Positions 27,820 through 36,810 of a stretch of 64,000 nucleotides of DNA are shown here, in pieces (position 1 is the stretch's first letter; each line of letters begins with the position of its first letter). A model generated the notes under the pieces. The model had not been told where the DNA came from and ran no database searches. It saw only the letters and a list, made by a program, of their open reading frames with translations. The translations under genes and the position numbers were made by a program. This stretch comes from Arcicella rosea. Its GTDB lineage: Bacteria > Bacteroidota > Bacteroidia > Cytophagales > Spirosomataceae. The stretch lies in the NCBI RefSeq assembly GCF_014204325.1, contig NZ_JACHKT010000022.1, positions 1 through 64,000 on the forward strand, given 5' to 3'.

Positions 27820-27837
27820 TAATTACCGATAAATCAA

Positions 27838-28005
27838 ATGATTAAGATTAAAAACGAAGCTGAATACGAAAAAGCCTCGGAACGAGCAGACAAACTTTAC
27901 AATGCCAAAAAAGGCTCGTCGGATTACAACGAATTACAAGCATTATTAAAAGCCCTAAAAGCTTATGAAGATGATTTTGTAAAGATGTTGAAAGACGAGT
28001 ATTGA
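27838..28005 (+). CDS. Small acidic/helical protein resembling the N-terminus of HigA-type antitoxins
   Basis: This 55-aa frame runs from the ATG at 27838 to the TGA at 28003-28005. It is helical and charged (MIKIKNEAEYEKASERADKL ... LLKALKAYEDDF). It resembles the segment that precedes the helix-turn-helix in many HigA/XRE antitoxins, but ends where that HTH would begin. It is 18 bp after pepT and before a terminator, so it is likely the second gene of that operon. It has no toxin partner here. It could be a stand-alone small protein or an antitoxin remnant. Confidence 0.6.
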   Translation: MIKIKNEAEYEKASERADKLYNAKKGSSDYNELQALLKALKAYEDDFVKMLKDEY

Positions 28006-28018
28006 GGCGATGTAAAAA

Positions 28019-28048
28019 ACGGCTATTTTCTGTGATGAGAATAGCCGT
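28019..28048. terminator. Terminator between pepT operon and the TOPRIM-like gene
   Basis: A stem ACGGCTATT/AATAGCCGT (28019-28027 with 28040-28048) is preceded by A6 and followed by a T-rich run. It lies between convergent genes. Confidence 0.7.
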
Positions 28049-28056
28049 TGTTTGTG

Positions 28057-28665
28057 TTACAGATTATCTATGAATGATTTTACTTGGTTGTGGAAATTTC
28101 TAAAGCTTTCCGAACGACTTTCAAGATAAGCTATGTCAAAAGTATTTGTCAAATCTTTAACAATTGGGATAGAAACTTTATTGGACGCTTTGATATTTCC
28201 ATACACTGCAAGTTTTGCCTCTTTATTAGGCTTTGACTCTAAATCTTCATTTTTAGTGGATAAGGGATTTTCAAGGTTAATCTTTAAATACCAAAGCCAA
28301 TGTTCAATACATTGTACAGGTATCATTAACATTGTTTTATTGATAAAATCATGCTGTAATTGGCTTTTCATTGTGGTGATTTTATCTTTAAATTCATTCG
28401 ATGTGAAAGTATCTAAATCTCTACAAACGACAAAAAAGTCTTGTTGATAATCCACAAAGCCTTCTTGTACTGCTTGTGGAAAAATGTTATCAACTTCTGT
28501 TTTATTTCTTCCACGATATTTGTAGGTGAAAACTTCGTCGAATTCAAAAAGCATTTTTTCTGAATTTCCTGAATAGATTAATAATTGCTCAAGATAGTTG
28601 TGCAAGAAAATTCGATGAGCTTCGTCCTCACCAAAATAGCCATATTTCAGTATAGTTATATTCAT
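28057..28665 (-). CDS. TOPRIM-like protein partnered with an AAA ATPase
   Basis: The protein is 202 aa. It has the layout of a minimal TOPRIM/DUF4276-like domain: an early acidic motif (GEDEAHRIFL, Glu13-Glu15) after the first strand, and a DxD motif (VCRDLDTF, Asp83/Asp85) after a hydrophobic strand. IEHWLWYL in the middle is typical of RloB/DUF4276-like proteins. The start overlaps the stop of the upstream ATPase gene by 4 nt (ATGA), so the two are coupled. Such ATPase-TOPRIM pairs (OLD, RloAB, PARIS-like) are nucleases in phage defence. That role is inferred, and the family assignment is from motifs only. Confidence 0.6.
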   Translation of the reverse strand: MNITILKYGYFGEDEAHRIFLHNYLEQLLIYSGNSEKMLFEFDEVFTYKYRGRNKTEVDNIFPQAVQEGFVDYQQDFFVVCRDLDTFTSNEFKDKITTMKSQLQHDFINKTMLMIPVQCIEHWLWYLKINLENPLSTKNEDLESKPNKEAKLAVYGNIKASNKVSIPIVKDLTNTFDIAYLESRSESFRNFHNQVKSFIDNL

Positions 28666-29717
28666 TTTGGTACGCCTCCAATAAATCCAGTTACCCAGTG
28701 TGAACCTAAAGACTCAGTGAATTTTATTCTGGGCAAACCCAGCGATTCCATTTTAATATTTGAAGGTTCTATAATATCTTTTAGTAGATTTTTTACTTGA
28801 GTAGCTCCTTCTTCATCTTTATCAAAAACAATTACAGATTCAGGAATATCTTCAAATTCATCCAATACTCTTTCGCTATGAGTAGTCATAATTACTTGAA
28901 TATCCTTTTCTTCCACTAATTGAAAAATAAAATCAATTACTTCTCGAATTCTTCGTGGATGAATCCCTTTTTCTGGTTCTTCCAGTAATAATAATTTTGG
29001 GGGATTGGGTTGATGGATAATACAAAGAAGGGCGAGAAAGTATAAAACGCCTTCTGATACTTCGTCTGCCCAGTAATCATTATCATCTTTGTCAAAAAAC
29101 TTTAACCTTAACTTATTCCCTTCTGCTGGTGTACCGATTGAAACTAAATCTCCAACACATTTACCCAAATTATCTTCTAAGGTTTTAAATAGTTTTTTAT
29201 GATTTTGACCTAGGTTAAATAGGAAAGGAACTAAATTTGAACAATCTGGTAATAACGAATCAGCAGTATCTAAAGATGCTGGTTTTGTGAAAGTGTTCGG
29301 GTCTGGTTTGTAAATAATAGATGTAAATTTTAAGTCCTTTAGATTAGGAATATGTGTTTTTGAATAGCTGGATGAGCCAGTAAATTGTGTATCCATTTTT
29401 TCTGACAACCAAATGTCTTTGTCAGGTGTCTTTTGGGATGTATTATAAAAATTAATATATGGAGTATTAATGTTAACACCGAGATAGTCAGACTTGTCGG
29501 CAATAATATGAATATAAATTATACTTTTACTTTTGAACTCTAATCTTGAACGAACTTGATTATTCATGGATTCAAAATCATAGTTCATAGATTCCAACCC
29601 CTTCAAAAAATTACTCTTCCCTGAATTGTTTGGACCAATCAGGAGGTTTACTTTTTGGAGTTCGAGCGTTACATCTTTAAGGCTCTTGAAGTTCTGTATT
29701 CTTACTTTTCGTAACAT
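28662..29717 (-). CDS. AAA-family (SMC/OLD-like) ATPase
   Basis: The protein is 351 aa. The N-terminus MLRKVRIQNFKSLKDV is followed by Walker A GPNNSGKS (28-35). Walker B is LLLLEEPEKGIHP (near residue 250) and the H-loop is MTTHSERVL. This is the AAA_15/AAA_21 ABC-type fold used by OLD, RloA and related defence ATPases. The predicted lid between the motifs is short. It has no nuclease domain of its own; the next gene supplies a TOPRIM-like partner. The pair sits alone between pepT and polA, with no repeats or tRNA at the borders. Confidence 0.8.
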   Translation of the reverse strand: MLRKVRIQNFKSLKDVTLELQKVNLLIGPNNSGKSNFLKGLESMNYDFESMNNQVRSRLEFKSKSIIYIHIIADKSDYLGVNINTPYINFYNTSQKTPDKDIWLSEKMDTQFTGSSSYSKTHIPNLKDLKFTSIIYKPDPNTFTKPASLDTADSLLPDCSNLVPFLFNLGQNHKKLFKTLEDNLGKCVGDLVSIGTPAEGNKLRLKFFDKDDNDYWADEVSEGVLYFLALLCIIHQPNPPKLLLLEEPEKGIHPRRIREVIDFIFQLVEEKDIQVIMTTHSERVLDEFEDIPESVIVFDKDEEGATQVKNLLKDIIEPSNIKMESLGLPRIKFTESLGSHWVTGFIGGVPK

Positions 29718-29840
29718 CTTCTTTTCATTTATTTACACAATATTAACCATCTTTTCAATCTTCGTGAAACAGAACCAATAGATTTTGGTATTTTTGAGGA
29801 AATCTTGTCTTTTTAGGCATATACTCTTCGTTACAATTAG

Positions 29841-32696
29841 ATGAAAAAACTATTTCTTCTCGATGCAATGGCATTGATTTATCGAGCACACTTTGCTTTC
29901 CAGAAAACTCCTCGTATTACTTCTAAGGGTTTGAATACCAGTGCGGTATTTGGCTTTACGAATACTTTGTTGGAGGTGCTTACTAAAGAAAAACCTACGC
30001 ATCTTGGCGTGGCTTTTGATACGCCAACTCCCACGTTTAGACATATTCAGTTTGAGGCTTATAAAGCTCAGCGTCAAGCTCAACCAGAAGATATTACGAT
30101 TGCCATTCCATATATCAAGCGTCTTTGTACTGCGATGAATATTCCGATGTTAATCATGGAGGGTTACGAGGCGGATGACGTTATTGGTACTATCGCCAAA
30201 CGTGCTGCTCGTGAACATGATGACATGGAAATTTTTATGATGACTCCCGATAAAGATTATGGTCAGCTCGTGGAGGAACGAATTTTTATGTACAAGCCTG
30301 CTTTTATGGGCAAAGGCGTTGAGATTTTGGGTGTGAAAGAAATCTGTGAGCGTTGGGGAATCCAAGATGTGTCGCAAGTAATTGATACTTTGGGCTTGAT
30401 GGGTGATGCTTCTGATAATATTCCAGGAATTCCGGGGATAGGCGAGAAGACTGCCCAAAAACTAATTCAAGAGTATGGTTCTTTAGAAAATCTGATTGCC
30501 AACGTTGATAAACTAAAAGGCAAGCAGCAAGAAAATGTCAGAAATTTTGCTCAACAAGGTTTATTGTCGAAAGAATTAGCAACAATTCACTGTGAAGTGC
30601 CTGTTACTTTCGATGAGGAAGATTTAAAAGTTTGTGAAGTAAATAAAGAATTACTTTCTCCGCTTTTGGATGAATTAGAATTTAGAACTTTACGTAGAAG
30701 ATTATTAGGAGAAGAAGCCGTTGTAGAACAGCCTACTGCCACTCCTGAAGCTAAAAAAGCGACTGCGGCTGGCAAAGCAAAAGCGTCTTCGGGTCAGTTT
30801 GATTTGTTCGGAAGTATTGTAGAAGAAAAGAAATTAGAGCTTTTTGATGAAACAGATACGCCTTCTGAAAGTAATCCAAAAGCTACGATTGATACTACCG
30901 TTCACCAATATCATTTGATTGATACGCCAGAATTGCGTCAGTCTTTGATTCATTTCTTGAGTTTGCAAGATGAAATTTGTTTCGATACGGAAACGACCAA
31001 CGTTGATGCCGTAGAAGCCGATTTGGTTGGTTTATCTTTTGCGTACCGTGCTGGCGAAGCTTATTATGTGCCAACTCCTGCCAACCGTGAAGAAACACAA
31101 GCGATTGTGGATGAATTTAAGCCGATTTTTGCCAATGAAAAAATTGAGAAAATCGCTCAAAATATCAAGTATGATTTAATGGTACTTGCCCAATATGGCG
31201 TAGAAGTAAAAGGCAAAACGTATGATACGATGTTGGCACATTATATCATTGAGCCAGAAAAACGTCATGGAATGGATATTTTGGCGGAGGATTTCTTGCA
31301 TTATACTCCTGTGTCGATTGATGAATTAATCGGTAAAAAAGGAGCGAAGCAAGGCAATATGCGTGATGTGGAATTTGAAAAAATCAAAGAGTACGCCGCC
31401 GAAGATGCCGACATTACTTTACAATTGAAAGGTAAATTACATCCAATTTTAGCCCAAAATCCAAGTGCGGTGAAATTGTTGGAAGAAGTAGAAATGCCTT
31501 TGACACAAGTACTTTCTGATATTGAAATGGAAGGCGTAAGGCTGGATATTGATTTCTTGAAAGATATGTCGAAAACTTTGGAAAAAGATATGTTGGAAGT
31601 ACAAACCAAAGTGTTTGAATTGGCTGGACAAGAATTTAACATTGGTTCGCCAAAGCAATTGGGAGAAATTTTATTCGATAAATTGAAACTTGACCCTAAA
31701 GCTAAAAAGACAAAGACGGGGCAATATATGACGGGAGAAGAAGTATTGTCTAAATTAGAATCTGAACATGAAATTGCTCGTAAAATTCTGGATTTTAGAG
31801 AATTACAAAAACTTAAATCAACTTATGTAGATGCTTTGCCTTTGATGATTTCGCCAAGAACGGGTAGAGTGCATACTTCTTTCAATCAGGCAGTTACGGC
31901 TACTGGTCGTTTGTCGAGTACCAATCCTAACTTACAAAATATTCCGATTCGTACTGCTCGTGGACGAGAAATTAGAAAGGCTTTTATTCCTAAAAATGAT
32001 GATTTCTTGATTCTTTCAGCCGATTATTCGCAAATAGAATTGCGTATCATGGCGGCTGTTGCCAAAGACGAATCTATGATTGAAGCCTTTAATCAAGGAA
32101 GAGATATTCACGCTACTACTGCCGCAAAAGTATTCAATGTCAGTTTGGATGAAGTGACTTCTGATATGCGTAGAAAAGCTAAAACGGTCAATTTTGGTAT
32201 TATTTATGGTGTTTCGGCTTTTGGTTTGGCACAGCAAATTGCTATTTCAAGAACGGAAGCAAAAGAAATTATTGACAGTTATTGGCGAGAATTTCCAGCG
32301 ATTAAACGCTATATGGATACGGCTGTAATTGAAGCTCGTGACAAAGGTTATGTAGAAACTATTTTGGGAAGAAGACGTTACTTGCGTGACATCAATTCAA
32401 ACAATATGGTAGAACGTGGTTTTGCCGAACGTAACGCTGTAAACGCCCCGATTCAAGGTTCGGCTGCCGATATGATTAAGGTGGCGATGATTAAAGTAAA
32501 TGATTTTATCAAGCAAGAAAAACTACAATCTCGTATCATTCTTACCGTGCATGACGAATTAGTTTTTGATGTACATAAATCAGAATTAGCATTGATGAAA
32601 ACCAAAGTAAACGAACTAATGGTAAATGCCATTCCTTTCCCCGTAAAAATGGAAACAGGCATGGGCGTTGGTTTAAATTGGTTAGAAGCACATTGA
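29841..32696 (+). CDS. polA: DNA polymerase I
   Basis: The protein is 951 aa with three domains. The 5'-3' exonuclease (1-290) has LLDAMALIYRAHFA, EGYEADDVIGTIA, TPDKDYGQL and GDASDNIPGIPGIGEKTA. The 3'-5' exonuclease (about 345-530) has an intact DEDD set (CFDTETTNVDA, AQNIKYDLMVL, YAAEDADIT). The polymerase has ADYSQIELRIMA, RRKAKTVNFGIIYG and VHDELVFD. It replaces RNA primers and fills repair gaps. The Ala/Lys/Ser-rich linker (about 290-320) is a normal variable region. The gene is monocistronic. Confidence 0.97.
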   Translation: MKKLFLLDAMALIYRAHFAFQKTPRITSKGLNTSAVFGFTNTLLEVLTKEKPTHLGVAFDTPTPTFRHIQFEAYKAQRQAQPEDITIAIPYIKRLCTAMNIPMLIMEGYEADDVIGTIAKRAAREHDDMEIFMMTPDKDYGQLVEERIFMYKPAFMGKGVEILGVKEICERWGIQDVSQVIDTLGLMGDASDNIPGIPGIGEKTAQKLIQEYGSLENLIANVDKLKGKQQENVRNFAQQGLLSKELATIHCEVPVTFDEEDLKVCEVNKELLSPLLDELEFRTLRRRLLGEEAVVEQPTATPEAKKATAAGKAKASSGQFDLFGSIVEEKKLELFDETDTPSESNPKATIDTTVHQYHLIDTPELRQSLIHFLSLQDEICFDTETTNVDAVEADLVGLSFAYRAGEAYYVPTPANREETQAIVDEFKPIFANEKIEKIAQNIKYDLMVLAQYGVEVKGKTYDTMLAHYIIEPEKRHGMDILAEDFLHYTPVSIDELIGKKGAKQGNMRDVEFEKIKEYAAEDADITLQLKGKLHPILAQNPSAVKLLEEVEMPLTQVLSDIEMEGVRLDIDFLKDMSKTLEKDMLEVQTKVFELAGQEFNIGSPKQLGEILFDKLKLDPKAKKTKTGQYMTGEEVLSKLESEHEIARKILDFRELQKLKSTYVDALPLMISPRTGRVHTSFNQAVTATGRLSSTNPNLQNIPIRTARGREIRKAFIPKNDDFLILSADYSQIELRIMAAVAKDESMIEAFNQGRDIHATTAAKVFNVSLDEVTSDMRRKAKTVNFGIIYGVSAFGLAQQIAISRTEAKEIIDSYWREFPAIKRYMDTAVIEARDKGYVETILGRRRYLRDINSNNMVERGFAERNAVNAPIQGSAADMIKVAMIKVNDFIKQEKLQSRIILTVHDELVFDVHKSELALMKTKVNELMVNAIPFPVKMETGMGVGLNWLEAH

Positions 32697-32699
32697 TTT

Positions 32700-32760
32700 T
32701 GAGTGATGAGTTTGGAATGCGGAGTTTGGAATGATGAGTTTTGAATGCGGAGTGAGGAAT
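32700..32760. repeat. Degenerate short tandem repeat after polA
   Basis: Several units of the form GAGTTTGGAATGCGGAGT / GATGAGTTTTGAATG are arranged head to tail directly after the polA stop. They are related to the units within the RM gene (38245-38279) and, in complement, to those at 162-198. Confidence 0.6.
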
Positions 32761-32796
32761 ATAGTTTTGTCAAATTTTTAAATTTGACAAAACTAT
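32761..32796. terminator. Perfect 17-bp hairpin between polA and the TonB receptor
   Basis: The arms at 32761-32777 and 32780-32796 are perfectly complementary (ATAGTTTTGTCAAATTT and its complement) with a minimal 2-nt gap. It sits between convergent genes and is a probable bidirectional terminator, although a separate U-tract is lacking. Confidence 0.6.
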
Positions 32797-32855
32797 TCAA
32801 CTATACTACAAGTTTTTATTAGCGGATTTGGGAGTGAAGATTTTCCCAACTACTA

Positions 32856-35267
32856 TCAATTGGTCTTCACCCTATTAGCCTCTGTTTCTGAACCAGTTTT
32901 ACGATTACGACTTGCTTTCAAGATGTCATTTCCAAATGAATAGGTGAATCCTAAACGTACGTTTCTTGATGATTCTCTGTGAAAATAACGGAGGTCTATA
33001 TCTTGGTATTTAATTGTTCCTGTGTTCTTTTCAGTATATAAAATATCATTTACTGAGAGTGATATTCTACCTTTTCCACTCAAAACTTTTTGTTGTAAAC
33101 CTATGGATAGACTTCCCAGTGGGTTTAAAGTAAGGAATTCTTGTTGAGATTTAGTCATATAAAATCCATTGATTTCTGCACTCAATGTTTTTGTGATTTT
33201 TGCATTTACATTGATATATGCCAACCAATTTACTCTTCCTTGATTGAAATTTCCACCTAAATAATTAGCATCATATAGATTATAAATCAACTGGTTACCA
33301 CCAAATCCAGAGATTCTTTTTCCAATATTGATAGGGAAATTTAATTCCACAAAATAATTTTTATAAGTAGCTAAGTTCTCCGCCGTTGTAAATGTTCTTT
33401 TTGTTACATTATCTTGTTGAGGAGCATTTTCGATAATTACATCGTTTGTTTTGTTATATCCAAACGCAAAAAATGGTTGTCCATCGAATGTTATCTGGAA
33501 TTTCAATTCGTTGGTTAATTGTGGCTTCAATAATGGGTTACCTCTGGTAAAAGTTAAAGAATCTAACTGAAATTCAAAAGGGTTTTGTTGCTGATAACTC
33601 GGTCTATCTATTCTTCGAGTAAAAGACGTAGTAATGCCTAAATTCTTACCAATTTTACGGGTTAAAAATACACTTGGGAACAACTGCCAATAATTTCTAT
33701 CCAACACATTTTTATTTTCAATTTTGCTAAATCCCTCAGCCACCGTTTGTTCTGCTCGTAAGCCCGTTTGTAATTCCCAATTATTACCAAAACTTGTGTT
33801 GAATGTACCGTAGAGGGCATTAATGTTCTCTTTATAATTAAAAACATTACTTCGTTTTGTATCCAATACTGTTTCACGGTAGAAATTCAAATCATTATCA
33901 ATGGTGGCAAAACTACTTTTTCCACCTACTTCCAATTTCGTTTTACTTGAAAAAGGATGAGTATAATCCAGTTTAAAGGTTGTGAAAACTACAGGATTAT
34001 CAACACTTTGGCTTTGGTTTCGTTGTTGATTTCCATCAATAATCGTAATAATATTCTGATTTTTTAGTCGGTAAGTAACATAGTCAATATCAACGTTTAG
34101 GTCTTTACCTGTTGTATCGAATGAATGTTTCCAGTTGATATTATACCCAATATTCGTGCGTTTGGTGGGTTGGCTATTCATGGTTCTAAAACTATTAATC
34201 ACGTTTCCACTTTCAACATCTGTAACTTTGGTGTTCGCATCACTCAAATTTTCCCCATCACGGGCAAAGCCAGTAATTAAAAAACCAAAAGTGTTTTTCT
34301 TATCAGCATAAAAATCCATTCCAGCCCTTGTGTTATGTACCTGAACAGTCAGCGGAGAAAATTGGGTATTATCAAAGTTTTGAGTACCAATGATTCTACC
34401 AATCCTTGTGAGTTCAAAAAGGTTTCTATTGGCATAGCTATAACTTCCAAAAATATTAACTTTTCCTTTGCGATGGTTGATAGAAAATGTAGGTGAGATA
34501 GCATTAAACATATCATTCGAGCTTCTGCCAACCTCGGTATTGTTAAAAACCGAGCCTCTAAGATTTAAACCGATTGAGCCATTTGTTCCTAAATTGGCAT
34601 TGCGTTTCATTACAATATTGATAATTGCTCCACCCGCAGCATCATAACGAGCCGATGGGTTTTTGATAACCTCAATTTTATCAATATTAGTGCTTGGCAA
34701 GTCCTTCAATACTTCGTTCATATCAGTATATTGTGAAGGTTTACCATCAATCATGATCATCACCGAAGCCTTGCCTGCAATAGTAATTCGGTCTTGAGCG
34801 ATAATCAATCCAGGCACTTTTCTTAGCACTTCCATAGCGGTTGCACCTGCGGCTGTTGGGCTACTTGCTACATTCACAACGAGTTTGTCGGCACGTTGTT
34901 CTAAGAAAGGTTTTTGGGCAGTTACTGTCACTTCATTTAATGCTGTAGAAGCAACAATTAATTGAATATCTGGTATTTGTATGGATTCAGATATTACTTC
35001 AAAAGGTTTAGAGAAGGTTCTTTTGTAGCCTACCATCGAAGTAGCAATTAAATACTTCCCTGATTTTATGGCTTCAAAAGTATATAAGCCCTCTAAGTTT
35101 GTAATGTCAGCTTTTACCATAGAGGAGTCTTTGGCATTCAATAAAGCAGCGGTTGCGAATTCGGCAGGCTTTTGTTTTTCGTCTAAAACTTTTCCAGAAA
35201 TTTTACTTTGAGCCTGTACTTGAGCAAAAATTGTAACGGTTAAGAGAATGGTAATAATAAATTTCAT
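32856..35267 (-). CDS. TonB-dependent outer-membrane receptor (CarboxypepD_reg-like plus OMP barrel)
   Basis: The protein is 803 aa with a signal peptide (1-19). A CarboxypepD-regulatory-like beta-sandwich (about 20-100) follows, then a plug (about 120-215; TAMEVLRKVPGLIIAQDRITIAGKASVMIMIDGKP) and a 14+-strand barrel of the OMP_b-brl_3 type (about 380-790). It is shorter than a SusC protein and has no SusD partner. It is therefore likely a stand-alone receptor for a metal, siderophore or peptide. No TonB box is obvious by eye, and no regulator is adjacent. Confidence 0.88.
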   Translation of the reverse strand: MKFIITILLTVTIFAQVQAQSKISGKVLDEKQKPAEFATAALLNAKDSSMVKADITNLEGLYTFEAIKSGKYLIATSMVGYKRTFSKPFEVISESIQIPDIQLIVASTALNEVTVTAQKPFLEQRADKLVVNVASSPTAAGATAMEVLRKVPGLIIAQDRITIAGKASVMIMIDGKPSQYTDMNEVLKDLPSTNIDKIEVIKNPSARYDAAGGAIINIVMKRNANLGTNGSIGLNLRGSVFNNTEVGRSSNDMFNAISPTFSINHRKGKVNIFGSYSYANRNLFELTRIGRIIGTQNFDNTQFSPLTVQVHNTRAGMDFYADKKNTFGFLITGFARDGENLSDANTKVTDVESGNVINSFRTMNSQPTKRTNIGYNINWKHSFDTTGKDLNVDIDYVTYRLKNQNIITIIDGNQQRNQSQSVDNPVVFTTFKLDYTHPFSSKTKLEVGGKSSFATIDNDLNFYRETVLDTKRSNVFNYKENINALYGTFNTSFGNNWELQTGLRAEQTVAEGFSKIENKNVLDRNYWQLFPSVFLTRKIGKNLGITTSFTRRIDRPSYQQQNPFEFQLDSLTFTRGNPLLKPQLTNELKFQITFDGQPFFAFGYNKTNDVIIENAPQQDNVTKRTFTTAENLATYKNYFVELNFPINIGKRISGFGGNQLIYNLYDANYLGGNFNQGRVNWLAYINVNAKITKTLSAEINGFYMTKSQQEFLTLNPLGSLSIGLQQKVLSGKGRISLSVNDILYTEKNTGTIKYQDIDLRYFHRESSRNVRLGFTYSFGNDILKASRNRKTGSETEANRVKTN

Positions 35268-35452
35268 ATTTGTTTGATGTTTTATGTATGATGTTATGAT
35301 GCAAAATATAGGCGAATGGATGCACGATGTACAAAATATATTTTCTCAATAAGCTGTGGATTTAATTTTGTCAACCGCACATAACAAATCGCTATCAAGG
35401 CTGTCGTATTTCTATTACTTTTGAAAAATCAATTAGACTATTCTTGAAAACT

Positions 35453-36094
35453 ATGGACAAACTATTCAATCTTTACCTTACTGTACGACGTAATCAATAC
35501 CTTTCGTTTTTTGTAATTTGGATGAGGTATTTAATTGGCTTCGCCTTTGTACCTTCTGGTTTAACGAAATTAATGGGCAATCGTTTTACCTCTATTCCTA
35601 CCTCAAATCCTATCGGATTTTTCTTTGAAGCCCTTTATCAAACAGGTATTTATTGGCAGTTTTTGGGCTTGATGCAAGTAATGGCGGCATTTTTGCTGAT
35701 GACGCAACGCTTTGCTACCATCGGAAATCTTATTTTCTTGGGTATTATTACCAATATCTTTCTGATTACTTTTTCCTTACAATTTCAAGGGACAGTTTAT
35801 ATCACTTTTCTATTATTTGTTGCTTCTTTGGGCTTGTTGCTATGGGATTTTCCCAAATGGAAAAGTCTTTTCTTTCCTGATAATTTCAAAATGGAAGTAA
35901 CGATAGAGGAGTTACCAACCTACAATACTTGGTGGATTTACACAGGAGTCATTTTCTTTACAGAATCACTTATTTGTAGTTTTGGAGGAGGCATTTTTAA
36001 GAGTGCAAGCTCTGTTGTAGGCGTATTGATTTTAATCGTTGTAACGGCTATACTCTCTTTGCTTTTGTTTAGGAAGTATCATAAAACTTCTTAA
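35453..36094 (+). CDS. DoxX-like integral membrane protein
   Basis: The protein is 213 aa with four to five membrane helices. The segment MRYLIGFAFVPSGLTKLMGNRF near the start is typical of DoxX/DoxD-type quinone-linked membrane proteins. ATG at 35453 is chosen over an in-frame TTG at 35444. A TACTTTTG (-7 type) box is at 35416-35423. The function of this family in Bacteroidota is unclear. Its 3' end (VVTAILSLLLFRKYHKTS) is matched by a relic reading frame exactly 690 bp downstream (36722-36784). Confidence 0.75.
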   Translation: MDKLFNLYLTVRRNQYLSFFVIWMRYLIGFAFVPSGLTKLMGNRFTSIPTSNPIGFFFEALYQTGIYWQFLGLMQVMAAFLLMTQRFATIGNLIFLGIITNIFLITFSLQFQGTVYITFLLFVASLGLLLWDFPKWKSLFFPDNFKMEVTIEELPTYNTWWIYTGVIFFTESLICSFGGGIFKSASSVVGVLILIVVTAILSLLLFRKYHKTS

Positions 36095-36109
36095 AATACT
36101 TTCTTCTGT

Positions 36110-36523
36110 TTATGAAATAACATTTAAGCCTTCATAGCTGGGGAAAAAATCATCTGTAGAAAGTATGGGGATATTTTCAAGTAATGCTTGTGAAATAATC
36201 AGTAAATCAAAAGGGTCACCATGTGGTTTTGATTTTGAAATATAAACTTTGGGAACATTTGGTATATTATAATAAAACTCTTCTTTTGAAGGTATAAGCT
36301 TTATTTTTAAATTTTTCCTTTGTTCATTAATTACATTCATATTTATTGCTGAAAAGTTAGCTTTATCTAACCTTACCTTTATAGCAATTTCATATAAGGA
36401 CGCTTCTGATAAAAAAAACGTATTATTTGAATCCTTCAAAATTGATTGCTGTTTCTTACTTAGTTTTTCATTCTGACTCAGCATCAAAATAATAAATATG
36501 TTTGTATCCAGCAGGTAATTCAT
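36110..36523 (-). CDS. PIN-domain ribonuclease toxin (VapC-like)
   Basis: The protein is 137 aa. The acidic PIN residues are in place: Asp6 (YLLDTNIF), Glu45 (LYEIAIK), Asp103 (HGDPFDLLIISQAL) and Asp124 (STDDFF). Such toxins cut tRNA or rRNA when not bound by the antitoxin. It overlaps the upstream small gene by 4 nt (ATGA), the usual antitoxin-toxin order. It lies at the left edge of an accessory island, directly after the DoxX-like gene. Confidence 0.85.
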   Translation of the reverse strand: MNYLLDTNIFIILMLSQNEKLSKKQQSILKDSNNTFFLSEASLYEIAIKVRLDKANFSAINMNVINEQRKNLKIKLIPSKEEFYYNIPNVPKVYISKSKPHGDPFDLLIISQALLENIPILSTDDFFPSYEGLNVIS

Positions 36524-36684
36524 TTTTTTTTGTCTTTTTTCGGTAGTTCATAAGGAGCTAAAATATTGATTAAACCGCTCCATCCTTCTGGAACAGTTGA
36601 TTCATTAGCAAGTTCCCATAAGCTTTTTTTCTTCTTTGGTACTTTATGAGTCTTTTGCTCTGTTTGTGGTTTTGTAGCTTTCAT
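36520..36684 (-). CDS. Putative antitoxin of the PIN toxin
   Basis: The protein is 54 aa and very basic at both ends (KKKKS, KKDKKK), with a central SLWELANESTVPEGWSGLI segment. It is encoded immediately upstream of the PIN toxin with a 4-nt overlap. An ATG seven codons further upstream (36703-36705) is possible. No helix-turn-helix or ribbon-helix-helix is evident. The antitoxin role is assigned by position. Confidence 0.65.
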   Translation of the reverse strand: MKATKPQTEQKTHKVPKKKKSLWELANESTVPEGWSGLINILAPYELPKKDKKK

Positions 36685-36721
36685 TTTCTTGAAATTTATA
36701 TTCAATAAAATTACAAAATAA

Positions 36722-36784
36722 AATGGATTTAGTGTTGCTATAATGTCTTTGATTTTATTTAAGAAGTATCATAAAACCTTTTGA
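36722..36784 (+). pseudogene. Relic of a DoxX-like gene tail
   Basis: A 20-codon frame reads NGFSVAIMSLILFKKYHKTF-stop and matches the C-terminus of the DoxX-like protein (TAILSLLLFRKYHKTS-stop). The spacing is exactly 690 bp and DNA identity over the last 48 bp is roughly 80 percent. Many of the changes are synonymous or conservative, so it is a decayed paralogue tail and not a fresh duplication. The PIN toxin pair sits between the two copies. Confidence 0.65.
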
Positions 36785-36810
36785 TAGCTTTCTGAAAATC
36801 TATCTATTCA

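Noticed and set aside
28057-29717. Retron or abortive-infection toxin module
   Set aside because: No reverse transcriptase or msr/msd-like structure is present; ATPase plus TOPRIM-like motifs explain the pair better.
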